Shown here one piece after another: positions 1 through 11,264 of a stretch of 60,000 bases of DNA; the first letter of the stretch is position 1, and every line of letters begins with the position of its first letter. The notes under the pieces were generated by a model. The model saw only the letters and a list, made by a program, of their open reading frames with translations, made no database searches and was not told the origin of the DNA. The position numbers and the translations under genes are program-made. Origin of the DNA: Symsagittifera roscoffensis (Eukaryota > Xenacoelomorpha > Acoela > Convolutidae). The DNA is taken from the NCBI RefSeq assembly GCF_963678635.1, contig NC_087062.1:79487200-79547199 (forward strand), in the 5' to 3' direction.

Positions 1-2389
1 ATAAAACTAATTCAATGAGAATGAAATAAAAAACGCATCCAAAAGTAAGCCAAAACACTGCTCATATGATGTAGGCCTTGAAAAATTATACTGCCACTTA
101 ACGTCTATGTTTTAAAAAAAAATCAACAAAAAACTTTCACAAAAAATGACAATTTTTAAATACTTTTTTCTTAATTTTTTTTGGAAATCTTCCCAACACT
201 AAGCAAAGTCCGAAAGATTTATTAAACGGCATTAAGTTAACAAAATTAATGCAGAAACAATTTCTCGGCGAAAATAAATAGTCGCTTGCGCATTATATGG
301 CGTTTAAATTATCCCAAATTGGCCAACGCAGGTGAATTTGAGCTTGATACATCAGAACTTTTCGGATGATTTTTAAAAATTCACGACGAAAATGATTAGT
401 TGGAAAAATGAAATTATTCTGACGAAAAAAAAACATCCGAGCACTAAGACTACGTTACTTTCTTCGAAACTCGAATTCATTACATAAGCATAGCCAACAG
501 ACCGTTTAAAACATAAATGGAACCAAAAAAAAATTTATTCAGAAGTTATGAATATTTTTCAAATATCGAAATTAGAAGAACAATTAAATCTCGATGAAGC
601 TCATTGAATTTCAAATACCCTATGACTGGAACTTGTTTCATTGCGTTTTCCCATTTAGACAAAACAGGATCAATAGGTAATGTTTTATTCCGCCGAGAAT
701 TCAGAAAATTAAAGTCAACTATTGAGATTGCCTTCACAAACGAAATTAGGTGGACTTAAAAAACCGCGAAAAACCAAAACATAACGTGAACAAATTTTAA
801 GACTTTTTTCTAAAAACCAAACAAACAATCAAACAAAAAATCATCAAGACCTATTTAAATGGACAAAATTTTGTTCTTTACTTAAAAACTCAACAGAAAA
901 ACAGTCAATATATTGACGAGGTCGCGAGATGAGTTTTGAAGCATTTCTGCGTCACATGCACGCTTTCGGAAAAAAATCTGACAAAAGTGCACCTTATGCG
1001 AGGTTTTCAGCAAACAATAATGAGTTTTTTGGCACGTCTCACCTCAAAATAACAGCTATCGGTACCAAATCCCTTTATGGAGAAAAATTGCAGTTGTTGC
1101 TCTAACGATCGTGAAATGTCCCCAGGGACAATTTAGGTGACTATAACGCTTACTCTCAGAACTAGAAGAGTCAACACTGCCCCAACCAGCGATGGTTTCA
1201 AAAGAACGCATCCTAGTCGCTTTTGGTTCCTTTTACTTTCACTTGCCAGTGTCTCCAAGTTGCTCATGTACAAATCACACAGCTGTTCCAAATATCTAAA
1301 CAACGAAGTAAATGAAACTCACCTATAGACTATATAGACTATTCTAATCAATTGCTACAGGTTACCGGTTACAGTGCAAGTAGCAAAGAATGTTCCGACC
1401 ACATTTAAAAAACTAAATACAAAAGTTTTTTTTTCCAAATTAGTGTCACTTATATACGAGGAACAATGAGACATATATAAGAACGCTTAGAATTTTATTA
1501 TATTGGACACAATCGACGCAGTTTTCTTTGATAAATGAATATAACACAGGTGAAAAAAATCAGAAATTTTTCATTGCCAAGGAAGCATAAATGAAGCTTG
1601 CAAAACTAGTTTTCCCGAAGAAAAAATAATTTTTTTTCGCAACTTGAACAAAAATTATTGTCTAATTTTGAGCGAGAAAAGCACTACTAGCTCTCTGTAT
1701 TCGCTGGAAATTAGACTAAATTACAAGAATTTAAAACCGGCTTTTCTCGACACAGAAAAGTCAAACAATTTAAGATATCAATTTTCCCAAGGAGATAACA
1801 TGTCTCGTACAAAAAATTAAGGGGCCGCCGCTTCTGCAGGAACCATTGTCGCAACCGGCTCTTTCAGTTGAATTTTTCATCTCAGATCATTGGCACGGTA
1901 ACTTTTGCGTGAAGCTTGCAAAAAACGGTCACAGGTAATAGGTTCAATTTGTTTGAAAGCCATTATTTTTTTCTTAAACGAAGTGGGCATAGCCAGTAGG
2001 GCATTGAGCCGATACAAAACAGGCTGAAATAATTTGGGCCGAGGAATTTTTTTTGAAGCTGCGCAACAAAAACAAAGAAGGGATTACGAAGTCAAGTCAA
2101 CTAAAAGTACAACCTTTAGGTGTAAATCAAACCTAAACGCAACATCAAAAAAAATGCGCGCAGCAAAAAAATGCGTTTTCAAGACGTGACAACTAAGCCG
2201 ACACAGATAAGCAGACAAATAATTGGCCGACAATTTTATTTGAAACAGAATATATCCCATTTGAAAAAAAATCAAGTCCTGGTCAGAGCCGAACCCAAGA
2301 CCTTTTCCGTTCCAGGCATATTCGTTGCCACCAGGCCAAGTTGGCCGGGAACGCATAGAAGTTTGAATTCAATAAACCAAGATACAAGT
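1..2389. other. AT-rich stretch without a supportable gene
   Basis: The stretch is strongly AT-rich with many A and T runs and only short, stop-bounded frames on both strands. A slightly less AT-rich patch lies near 1130-1270, but no reading frame there has a recognisable domain or convincing splice sites. I see no RNA gene. Confidence 0.6.
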
Positions 2390-2455
2390 GATTCTGTTAA
2401 ACAAGTTGTTAACCCGAAAAAAGTGTATATTACAGTTAGATAACGCTTGCTAACC
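2390..2455 (+). repeat. Old interspersed repeat, copy 1
   Basis: This stretch resembles 5739-5815. Both contain a diverged core around GTTGTTAACCCGAAAAAAG (second copy GTTGCTAGCCCGATAAAAG), followed by the near-identical GATAACGCTTGCTAA. The family is not recognised. The second copy directly abuts the right target-site duplication of the first R2-like element. Confidence 0.5.
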
Positions 2456-2814
2456 GCACATTGACAAAACTCTTTTCTATTAGATTAGACTCAATTAGGC
2501 CGACCCACTTAAACCGAAATTAGTTTAACCAATTTTTCAATGATCATGTTCTTTCGTGAAAGAGGACAAAACTGCAAATCTAGCATTTTGAAATAATTGG
2601 GACATTAAACTACATAAATCTGCCCACTGTTCACAAAGACGCAACGCAGACTTCACGAGGTCACACCTATGAACAAAACTACCAATCTTTGAAAAAATCC
2701 TAGAACCCAGTTACACCTCTTACAGCTTGAACACAGGCCTCCAGGTTAAGAATAACTGTCTTCGCCACCGTATAGAGTAGCCTTGAAAAAACCGTGATAA
2801 TAATAACATAGTAG

Positions 2815-2935
2815 TACACAGAGACGAAGCGTAGCTTCGCGCCACTAGCAGTACAACACAATTATTTAAAAAAAAACAAGTCGAAAAAAAATGAAAAATG
2901 TTGAAAAAATTAGGTGAACCAAAATTTTCATATGT
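2815..2935 (+). repeat. Diverged interspersed repeat shared with 44627-44745
   Basis: A stretch with GAGACGAAGCGTAGCTTCGC, a 'tacaacaca' word and AAATGTTGAAAAAATTAGGT is matched, with substitutions and indels, at 44627-44745 on the same strand. It is non-coding and looks like an old dispersed repeat of unknown class. Confidence 0.4.
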
Positions 2936-4020
2936 CTTGATGAAGGACATATAGGGCTCAGCTTAAATTAGAGGAACGTGTTTGACATTTTTTGAATTCG
3001 TTGATCTGATGCGGGACGAAATGCATCATTTCAAAAATTGGACTTTGCACAAACCCTTGGTTGTTTCTCTAAAGTGAGAAAGAAAATTTTTGAGATTTTG
3101 GAATTTTTTAGAAGACATAAAATTTCTCATACAAAAGCCGAGTCGAGTATGCAAAGGAGCTTCCTATGCCCCATTTTTTTAAACTGAACCTAAAATCATA
3201 GATACGAGAGGGTATTTAAATTTCTTGAAATATAGAAAAAAAACGCTTAACAAATCAGAAAAGTGATTTTGCGATGACGATAACCTTTTCCCATTATCCA
3301 TTATCTCCATTGAAGCCATAAACTCAGATTTGAGTGGTAAGTTTCCGAGAAAATTTAAAAGATAAAAACTGTCAGAAAAATCAAAAATTTGACTATTACG
3401 AGGGCCGTATTTTTATCTGTAAAAACGTTTGAGCATAACCGCTTATGATGTGGAGCTCTCTAAATCCGTTCTATTCATTTAAATCAAAATCTCAGTTTTG
3501 TTAAGTTAGTTTAAGAAAATGAAAAAAAATTAAAAGCATCGGTCAAATATTCCGCCCACGGACTTTTTCGAAGGCTGTGGACAAAAGGGTAAAGCAGAAA
3601 GAGACCAGGGGAGTATGCAGGCACATAACGCAGTAGGCGGTCTTTCTATAAAGACAACTTTTTTGAAAATCGGTAGAAGGATTTTTGAAACTATACTTTT
3701 TGCAAAAAGTTCTCCAAAAAATTTTCCAAATCCTTTCAAAAAATTACAATGACAAAACTCAAACACATACACTTTCATAATATCTTTTTTTATCAAACAG
3801 GAATTCTAGACAAACATGCCAAGCAAGACATTTGAAATTCAAATTAGCAACTGAACAAAACTTACGAAGTGGAAACAAGGCAGACAATCTTTGAACAGAC
3901 ACCAGTTGAACCGAAAAAAAAACTGATTTCGTAAAAACACTTTTAAAAATTTGAAGTCCCCCTGAAAATACCCTATAGTAGCTAGTACCCACCCAAAAGT
4001 TAAATTTGAATTTTCAAGAA
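2936..4020. other. AT-rich stretch without a supportable gene
   Basis: Only short frames are present (the longest about 88 codons on the minus strand at 3530-3796), with no recognisable domain, no splice-site support and low-complexity composition. Confidence 0.55.
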
Positions 4021-4032
4021 ATTGAGCATGTC
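4021..4032. repeat. Candidate 12-bp target-site duplication, left copy
   Basis: ATTGAGCATGTC occurs here and again exactly at 5725-5736, flanking R2-like copy 1. A 12-bp length suits target-primed reverse transcription. About 58 bp between this word and the first sequence alignable to copy 2 are unexplained. Confidence 0.5.
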
Positions 4033-4090
4033 ATCTGGAGAGCATGTCAATAAACAGCATTGTTCTTGTTGCCCCATTTGCGTTGCCAAC

Positions 4091-5553
4091 AACAGCATTG
4101 TTCCGTCCTCGATAAAATTGTATCACTGGGTAAATTTTTCGGCTACCACGTGAAAGCATCCAAATGCCAACTCATTGTCAAGGATGAAAAACTCGGTGAA
4201 GCTCAGAAAATCTTCGCAAACGCAGGAATCACTACAAAGGCAGGAGCCCGAGTGCTTGGTTGTTATAGGAACAGAATCTGATGTAAAAAGTTCCTCGAAT
4301 TTCAACAGAATGAGCAAATCAAAATTTTGAAAAAACTAACGAAAATCGCTAAAACCTCCCCTCGAAAAACGTTTATGCCTGCTATATTAAGGGAGTTCAA
4401 GAAAAGCTTTCATTTCTTGCCAGGACAACGCCTAACACTATGGAAAACTTAGAAATATGTGAAAATATTATCAAAGAACAATTATTACCTAACCTAGTCG
4501 GTAAAGACACTTTAAACCCCCAGTTCCGTGAGATATCTTCCTTACCCCTTAAAATGGGCGGACTTAACATCAAGCTGCCATCCGATCATGAAAGCTACCT
4601 AGAATGGTCTAGGGAAACATCAATAGTACTGGAATCTCAAGACCCTATTACAGCAGTAACACAGCAAGAAAAAATATGTACGAAAATCAAAAAATTGAAA
4701 ACTGATAGAACGAATCGAAAAAAAAACAAACCTCATTAACTCCTTAAATGAAACAGATAAATACGCAATCGACCTGGCCTCTGAAAAGGGAGCCTCTAAC
4801 TGGCTCAATGCTGTACCACTGAGCAGATACAACTTCAACCTGAATAAATCAGAGTTCAGAGATGGTATTTACTTAAGATACGGATGGGAACCAACCAAAA
4901 CCCCACTCACATGTGCATGTGGTGCTGATTTTAACTTGACACATGCGCTTCACTGTGCAAAGGGTGGTTACACACACATAAGACACAATGAAATTAGAGA
5001 CACATTCGCCAACCTCATGAACGAGGTTTGCCATGACGTCGAGATTGAGCCGAAACTTCAGCCGTTGCAAGGCGAAAGCTTTGTCAACAATTCAACTACA
5101 ACTGAAGATGAGGCACGACTTGACATTAAGGCAAACGGACTCTGGGGTTCACGATTTAGCCGCGCTTTCTTTGATGTGAAAATTTTCAACCCCCACGCCA
5201 AAACATCGCGAAAACTGCATAAGGATGCATACAAATACCACGAAACGCTGAAGAACTCCAAATATCAGCAAAGAATTTTAAACGTAGAGCAGAGTAGCTT
5301 CTGTCCGCTAATTTTTGGATGCACCGGTGGCGCTGCTCCAATAGCCACACGGACGATGCAGCGATTGGCCGAAAAACTAAGTGAAAAAAGACAAGAAAGC
5401 TACCCAGAATCTATAAACTACATAAGAACTAAAATAAGCTTCGCGCTCCTGAGGAGCTCTATACTTTGTATAAGGGGGTGCAGATCGCTACGCAAAGTTC
5501 AATTTATCGACAACTCCATAAGCGCTATTGTAGAGGAAGGACGGCTAAGATAA
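4091..5553 (+). pseudogene. R2-like RT thumb, CCHC knuckle and REL-like endonuclease region, broken
   Basis: Three open pieces (4060-4281, 4440-4739 and 4936-5553) belong to one former ORF. Compared with copy 2, a small deletion near 4260 and an A-run change near 4725 shift the frame. The last piece (205 codons) is open to the natural stop at 5551-5553. Just upstream of its start are the first two Cys of a CxC...H...C knuckle. It contains the downstream 'THALHC' and 'IRHNEI' stretch, then a restriction-like nuclease signature (RLDI...FFDVKIF, that is D-x13-D-V-K), which is the arrangement known at the C terminus of R2-type elements. It would nick target DNA if intact. The RT catalytic core is absent from this copy. 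Confidence 0.7.
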
Positions 5554-5724
5554 ATTAACATTACGACGATGCATTTAATGCTGATTTATGACTTCATTGC
5601 TGATATATATGCATTTTTATATCGCTGGTATGGCCCTATCCAGCTTGTGCACTTACCGTAACTAAACGGAAGGGCCCCTTTTGTAATTGTTCTTGTTGCT
5701 GTTTTTAGCCCGTTAACAAAGAGC
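5554..5724 (+). other. 3' UTR of R2-like copy 1
   Basis: The first 120 bp after the stop codon match the reverse complement of 8545-8664 of copy 2, including CCGTAACTAAACGGAAGGG near 5656-5674. Beyond that the two copies diverge. Copy 1 lacks the A8 tail seen in copy 2. Confidence 0.6.
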
Positions 5725-5736
5725 ATTGAGCATGTC
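5725..5736. repeat. Candidate 12-bp target-site duplication, right copy
   Basis: Exact repeat of ATTGAGCATGTC at 4021-4032, placed just past the 3' end of R2-like copy 1. Confidence 0.5.
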
Positions 5737-5738
5737 GA

Positions 5739-5815
5739 GTGATTCAACCAATTTTCTTCAACTAGTTGCTAGCCCGATAAAAGTATACATTCCGATTTGA
5801 TAACGCTTGCTAATC
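5739..5815 (+). repeat. Old interspersed repeat, copy 2
   Basis: Counterpart of 2390-2455 (see there). It begins right after the target duplication, so R2-like copy 1 may have inserted into or next to this older repeat. Confidence 0.5.
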
Positions 5816-7256
5816 GTAAGAGTAAACAAGAATAGCTGGTTGCTGTGCAAGTGGCACGAAATTTTCTGAACCATAGTTATCTTTGCAAAAATAAATGTAT
5901 TTTTTGAATTTGGAGGGGGTGAGATGGGGAGATGAGAGGAGGCGCTATAAAAAAAACCCGGTCATAAAATGACAAAAGGGAAATCGGCCTGAAAATCAAA
6001 ATTAGTCTGAAAACTAATTTTCAGGCCAATGTTGCTCTAAATCAGTTGGAACAGCCAAAAATGCCGACCAGTTTTTCTTGACAGTCCGACTAATTTTTTG
6101 AAATATTTTGGAAATCCGAATCACAACCAATAGGGTTTGGCTTCATATTTAACTACAATTAATTGTTTACAAGCTTACGTTCAGGTAATCGAAATTCGTC
6201 GAAAAAAAAACACTAAGCCATAATTCCTTCGTGAAGTGGTTGGTCGGACCAAAAAATACGGGCAGCGTGACGCACGTTAATTACGCGGATATAAGATTTG
6301 CTTTTAAAATCCTGAAAATTGCCCTCCGATACTACATACGGAAATTTGAGATTTGGAAAAAGTTATCTCGTATAGAACATTCTTGGCTCTGTTAAAAGGA
6401 AAATTTCACGACTCACTGAAAAAGATAACATTCGACATAAAATAGCAAAAAATCTTTACGCCCTTGTGTTAATTATTCATGCAATCTTTACACTAGCTTC
6501 ACACAGTTTAAATTTTGCTGCATCACACTTATTCATGATGTGAATAATCTTTCACGTGATTTACTGAAAAATGCGGTAAATTCCAATCATAATTAATAAG
6601 TTATTGGAGTGTAAAGATACAATTTTTGGATGATATAACAATTGACAAGTAAACAAAGATAATTCAAGACATATGAACAAAGAGTCTTGAATAACAAAAA
6701 GAGCATCGAAGATTCTTCAGTATCTAATAGCATCTGTTCTGTTGTTTTAAAATGATTACTATATTTAACGATAATTTAAGGGCCAAATGCAATTATTACT
6801 TGCCTGAAATACGTCGCATAGTTTGTCTTCGTAGCAATTTTGTACTTCTTCAGTATTGCCAGAAGATACAATTCAGCGAAGTCCAAGCTGCAAGGGCGGT
6901 CGAGCTGTAAACATTCATTGATTGTTATCTTTGTTCTCTAATACAGATTTAGGATCAACTGCACCATCCCTCGCCCCATAAATACTCGATTTAAGGGGAG
7001 AAAATACGCATTTTTGTACAAGATAACTTTGAAGAGAATGTCATATAACCTAAATAAGAAATTTACTAATCGAAACGTAATTAAAACGTCGGTTTAAAAA
7101 AAATGCGTAGCCCATCAAGTTGAATGAAAAATTTCAAAATAATTACATTTCGCATGGTTTGAGTGAAACGCATAATTTATACAGAACTAACTTTCAGAAT
7201 AATACATATTTAGGACACCAATAAATACCATTAAAAAAAAAGGACCGGAAATTACT
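5816..7256. other. AT-rich stretch without a gene
   Basis: No reading frame with a recognisable domain is seen. The only structured feature noticed is the inverted repeat at 5986-6027. The rest is AT-rich, non-coding sequence. Confidence 0.5.
5986..6027. repeat. Short inverted repeat (hairpin)
   Basis: GGCCTGAAAAT...ATTAGT pairs with ACTAATTTTCAGGCC. The stem is about 15 bp with a 4-nt bulge on one arm and a 6-nt loop. It could be part of a MITE or simply a chance palindrome; no target duplication was found. Confidence 0.5.
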
Positions 7257-8031
7257 TCACTTTACCCATTTATAAATCATCTTGACTAAACTGTATTCTC
7301 GCTTCTTGAGATAATCTTCATCAACTTTTTCCGAATCATCGCTAAGTCTTTTGATTATAGTAACTAGACTCTTTAGAGCATAACTTTCACTTTTGAACAT
7401 TTTGAGGGCAAGCTGAGCAAGCAATATCAATACGACAATTTTGAAAAACGGTGGGTTCTCCTTTTTCCGTCTTCTTTTAGTAGATCTGCAACCTATTTGC
7501 AAAGATAACTGTCAGTTAATCTCAAACATGCGTTTCAGCAAACTTCAGATATTCATGTTGTGCCTATGATGGCTCTATAACCGGGAACAACAACTTGGGG
7601 TATCTTATTTTCAATATCGATGAAGGACAGTAGCTCAATGCAAAAAAAAATAAATTAACCCAAGCCTGATAAAAAATCTAAAACCAATTTATTTCACACA
7701 ACCAAACGCTTCAAATTTCAATACCTGGTGTGTTAAGTTCGTTATCAAGATTATCCATCGATAGAACCCCTGAGAAGCTTAGTGAAAGGAACAGCTCCGC
7801 ACTAAAACATCTTGCATGCGAATCCAAATCGTCGTGAATATGTTCATTCCACAAAGTAAAACTCGTAAGTTCAGCTAACGTGCTATCAACCATTATTTGA
7901 GGGTACAGAGAATCTACTTCGTGAAGCTGGCAAAAAATTTGAGGTAAAAAACGTTTCTGGATTAGCTTTGGATCGCCATATACGCGAGACATAAATTGAC
8001 TGAAATTAAGCGGCACAGTGGAAATTTCGTT
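7257..8031 (-). CDS. Candidate host gene fragment, two exons (3' end), unknown product
   Basis: Exon 8031-7725 is preceded by an acceptor (branch-like TTCTAAT, then CAACAG) and followed by the donor CAG|GTATTG. A 232-bp intron (7724-7493) ends TTTGCAAATAG, and exon 7492-7257 runs to a stop. The donor is phase 1, and the join keeps the downstream frame open and turns the junction codon into Gly. This agreement of phase, frame and splice signals is the main evidence. The C-terminal exon has a basic patch (STKRRRKKE), then a hydrophobic stretch of about 18 residues (KIVVLILLAQLALKMF) typical of a membrane anchor, then a charged tail of about 50 residues. I do not recognise the family. Upstream exons are not visible; the LINE at 8332 lies just upstream. 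Confidence 0.4.
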
Positions 8032-8097
8032 CTGTTGAATTGCGATTAGAAAATGAGAGAGAATTAACTTAAAAATAAATTTGGAAAAAAGGATCAA

Positions 8098-8123
8098 GGT
8101 ACTACTATGATAGAGTGGTCCCT
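8098..8123 (+). repeat. 26-bp word shared, inverted, with 39119-39144
   Basis: An exact 26-bp match (core ACTACTATGATAGAGTGG) lies on opposite strands here and just outside the right LTR of element A. A related, looser unit (ACTATGATAGACAGG) follows at 8134, so this is probably a fragment of a dispersed repeat. It falls upstream of the candidate acceptor of the two-exon gene. Confidence 0.55.
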
Positions 8124-8331
8124 CGAAAAAGCAACTATGATAGACAGGTCCCGCATGCATTTCGCATGTTATAATTTTAAAACTAATTTGTGTATAAATT
8201 ATTCATTTCAAAAATCTTGCAAAATATGTTCAGCCAGAAACTTTTCAGATTGAAAATTGTAATCACTATTGTTTATATTAAATATTCACTATTCACTAAA
8301 TATTCACTATTGTTTTATTAAATAGTTTCAG

Positions 8332-8511
8332 GTTAAATGATTTGCGGGGTAGCCGTGGTGACCCCTTTTTCATGGTTGTGATTATTGGAGCGAGCTCATT
8401 GCATCTGGCACTTGAAGATTGGGCATCAGTAGGAGGAAACGAGGAACTGCAAGAAGACGTCATCCATTACAAGGGAGTAACGTTTCATCCCAAATCGAAA
8501 TCGAATAAAAT
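8332..8511 (+). pseudogene. N-terminal part of the LINE SGNH-like domain (block I)
   Basis: A patch much less AT-rich than its surroundings encodes an open frame with VVIIGASSLHLALEDW. The G-A-S-S turn after a hydrophobic strand resembles block I (nucleophile Ser) of SGNH hydrolases. It ends at the left target duplication of the R2-like element, and the missing part of the domain resumes at 12661. A frameshift separates the two halves even after removing the insertion. A splice-acceptor-like TTTCAG just before it allows a host exon as the alternative, which I consider less likely. Confidence 0.5.
8499..8511. repeat. 13-bp target-site duplication, left copy
   Basis: AATCGAATAAAAT occurs here and at 12648-12660, exactly bounding the R2-like element. 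On the element's sense strand the duplication directly follows an A8 tail. The right flank carries other AATCGA..AAAATC repeats, which lowers certainty a little. Confidence 0.65.
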
Positions 8512-8664
8512 TTTTTTTATAAAAACACTAAATTTCAAAGTGTCCCTTCCGTTTAGTTACGGTAAGTGCACAAGCTGGATAGGGCCATACCAGCGACATA
8601 AAAATGCATATATATCAGCAATGAAGTCATAAATCAGCATAAAATGCATCGTCATAATGTTAAT
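8512..8664 (-). other. 3' UTR and A-tail of R2-like copy 2
   Basis: Sense-strand sequence after the stop codon matches 5554-5674 of copy 1, then ends in a short T-rich segment and eight A residues next to the target duplication. Confidence 0.65.
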
Positions 8665-9088
8665 TTATCTTAGCCGTCCTTCCTCTACAATAGCGCTTAT
8701 GGAGTTGTCGATAAATTGAACTTTGCGTAGCGATCTGCACCCCCTTATACAAAGTATAGAGCTCCTCAGGAGCGCGAAGCTTATTTTGGTTCTTATGTAG
8801 TTTTTAGATTCTGGATAGCTTTCTTGTCTTCTTTCACTTAGTTTTTCGGCCAATTGCTGCATCGTCCGCGTGGCTGTTGGAGCAGCGCCACTGGTGCATC
8901 CAAAAATTAGCGGGCAGAAGCTACTCTGCTCTACGTTTAAAATTCTTTGCTGATATTTGGAGTTCTTCAGCGTTTCGTGGTATTTGTATGCATCCTTATG
9001 CAGTTTTCGCGATGTTTTGGCATGGGGGTTGAAAATTTTCACATCAAAGAAAGCGCGGCTGAATCGTGAACCCCAGAGTCCGTTTCCT
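8665..9088 (-). pseudogene. REL-like endonuclease C terminus of R2-like copy 2
   Basis: The 125-codon frame at 8665-9042 is nearly identical to the C terminus of copy 1 (KIFNPHAKTSRK to the end VEEGRLR). A single missing base near 9088 relative to copy 1 throws the upstream frame out just after RLDIK, so the two acidic positions of the D-x13-D-V-K nuclease signature lie in different frames. The domain would cleave target DNA if intact. Confidence 0.7.
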
Positions 9089-11174
9089 TAATGTCAAGTC
9101 GTGCCTCATCTTCAGTTGTAGTTGAATTGTTGACAAAGCTTTCGCCTTGCAACGGCTGAAGTTTCGGCTCAATCTCGACGTCATGGCAAACCTCGTTCAT
9201 GAGGTTGGCGAATGTGTCTCTGATTTCATTGTGTCTTATGTGTGTGTAACCACCCTTTGCACAGTGAAGCGCATGTGTCAAGTTAAAATCACCACCACAT
9301 GCACATGTGAGTGGGGTTTTGGTTGGTTCCCATCCGTATCTTAAGCAAATACCATCTCTGAACTCTGATTTATTCAGGTTGAAGTTGTATCTGCTCAGTG
9401 GTAGAGCATTGAGCCAGTTAGAGGCTCCCTTTTCAGAGGCCAGGTCGATTGCGTATTTATCTGTTTCATTTAAGGAGTTAATGAGGTTTGCTTTTTTTTG
9501 ATTTGTTCTATCAGTTTTCAATTTTTTGATTTTTGAACATATTTTTTCTTGCTGTGTTACTGCTGTAATAGGATCTTGAGATTCCAGTACCAGTAATGTT
9601 TCCTTAGACCATTCTAGGTAGCTTTCATGATCGGATGGCAGCTTGATGTTAAGTCCGCCCAATTTACGGGGTAAGGAAGATATCTCACGGAACTGGGGGT
9701 TTAAAGTGTTTTTACCGACTAGGTTAGGTAATAATTGTTCTTTGATAATATTTTCACAAATTTCTAAGTTTTCCATGGTGTTAGGCGTTGTCCTGGCAAG
9801 AAATGAAAGCTTTTCTTGAACTCCTTTAGTATAGCAGGCATAAATGTTTTGAGGGGAGGTTTTAGCAATTTTCGTTAGTTTATTCAAAATTTTGAATTGC
9901 ACATTCTTTTGAAATTCGAGGAACTTTTTACATTCAGATTCTGTTCCTATAACTGAACCAAGCACTCGGGCTCCTGCTTTTATAGTGATTCCTGTATTTG
10001 CCAAGATTTTCTGAGCTTCACCGATTTTTTCATCTTTGACAATTAGTTGGCATTTGGATGCTTTCACGTGGTAGCCAAAAAATTTACCCAGTGATACAAT
10101 TTTGTCGAGGACGGTTCGTAGATTGCTTAATTTACCGACTGCGTTTCCGTCGTCTGCGTACCATTTCTGGGTTATATCGTCTACTGATAAAAGTTTTATG
10201 AGGGGTATTATGGCTAGAACGTACATGGCCATTGCTAGTGGATCCCCCTGGGTTGTCCCTTCTTGAGAGTAGATTGTTTTTTTTTGTTAACGAATAGTTT
10301 AGATGGATTGGAGTAGGAGTTCTTAATCGCTGTTAAAAGGGAAGGGCAGGTATTTTCGATGTTTTTTAATGCCAGCTTTCGGTTCAGCGAGTTGAAAGCG
10401 TTTTCGGCATCTATCAGTAAAACAGCATCGGCGGAAGTTTTGCTGTATTGATCTCTTAGCGTGTGGATCGCATATTCAATGCCACATTTTTGTCCTAGGC
10501 AGAGTTGGTAGTTTGAACCGAGCGTTTTTTAAGCATTTATTTATTGTTCGCCCCATTATCCTACGCATAAATTCTCCTATGCCTATGGGTCTTACCCCTG
10601 GATTCTTATCTAAGGGTATTAATCTGCATGTGTTATATGGTTCCATTAGTTCTGGATTTAGTTCTTCTGTGGCCAATTTTTTGGCAATTTTAGCAATTGA
10701 TTTCGAAATTTCAACTGATTGTTGCCCGAAGTGTGTTAGAATACGTCTCCATTCATTCGCATCGAGGCCAGATGGTCCATGCGATCCGTGAGTTCTCATG
10801 GCTGCCTTCTTGATATGTTGATCGTTTATCTGATCAAATATCGATGGAAGGAAAGGAATTGTTTTGTTTGAGACTGGTGTAATATAGTTCTCATTAATTG
10901 GTTCAGATGGTGGGTGTTTCTCTACGAGAGTCTGTTCAACTGTCTTACCTTTGACAATCTCGTCGAGCGAAAGAACGCCTTTAGATGTGTCTGTTAGTTT
11001 TGCAATAGCGCTTGATATTTTTCCAGTATTCATTAGTTTGTTGAACTGTTGCGCTTCAGTTTCAGTTTTTCTTCTACTTCCTTTCAACAAGCGCATTTGC
11101 AGCGCCTTTCCTTCGTTATATAGTCCATCCAGGTCTCCATCTTGCCATTGCTTAAGTCGCTTTGCTATTGTCAA
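9089..11174 (-). pseudogene. Reverse transcriptase and CCHC region of R2-like copy 2
   Basis: Two open pieces (11174-10476 and 10232-9039) plus the stretch between them, in a third frame, encode one RT. Visible motifs are the fingers (HGPSGLDANEWRR, RLIPLDKNPGVRPIG), motif A in the unannotated middle frame (LLIDAENAFNS), motif B (TTQGDPLAMAMY), motif C (WYADDGNAVG), and a thumb region. Then comes the zinc knuckle CACGGDFNLTHALHC followed by the conserved 'IRHNEIRD'. The catalytic Asp residues are still encoded, but frameshifts near 10490 and 10240 break the ORF. RT would copy element RNA at a nicked target. Confidence 0.75.
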
Positions 11175-11264
11175 TTTCGGACTTTTTTTTGCACAGTAAT
11201 AAGTGTGGAAAAATCATTGCTGCGTGCATTGCGATGGTATTTTCGTTGTTTTCTATTAGGCTGT

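Larger units (their letters stand above)
4033..5724 (+). mobile_element. 5'-truncated R2-like (APE-less) non-LTR retrotransposon, copy 1
   Basis: From about 4091 onward the sequence aligns closely with the 3' half of the full-length minus-strand element at 8512-12647. The alignment covers the end of RT, the thumb/linker, the CCHC knuckle, the endonuclease-like C terminus and about 120 bp of 3' UTR. Truncation removes everything before RT motif C. The candidate 12-bp duplications at 4021-4032 and 5725-5736 flank it. The 5' junction segment (about 4033-4090) is not from the homologous position and partly resembles the element's own 3' end. Confidence 0.75.

Noticed and set aside
2084-2443. Overlapping 90-codon frames on both strands
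   Set aside because: No recognisable motif in either; the composition matches the surrounding non-coding DNA.
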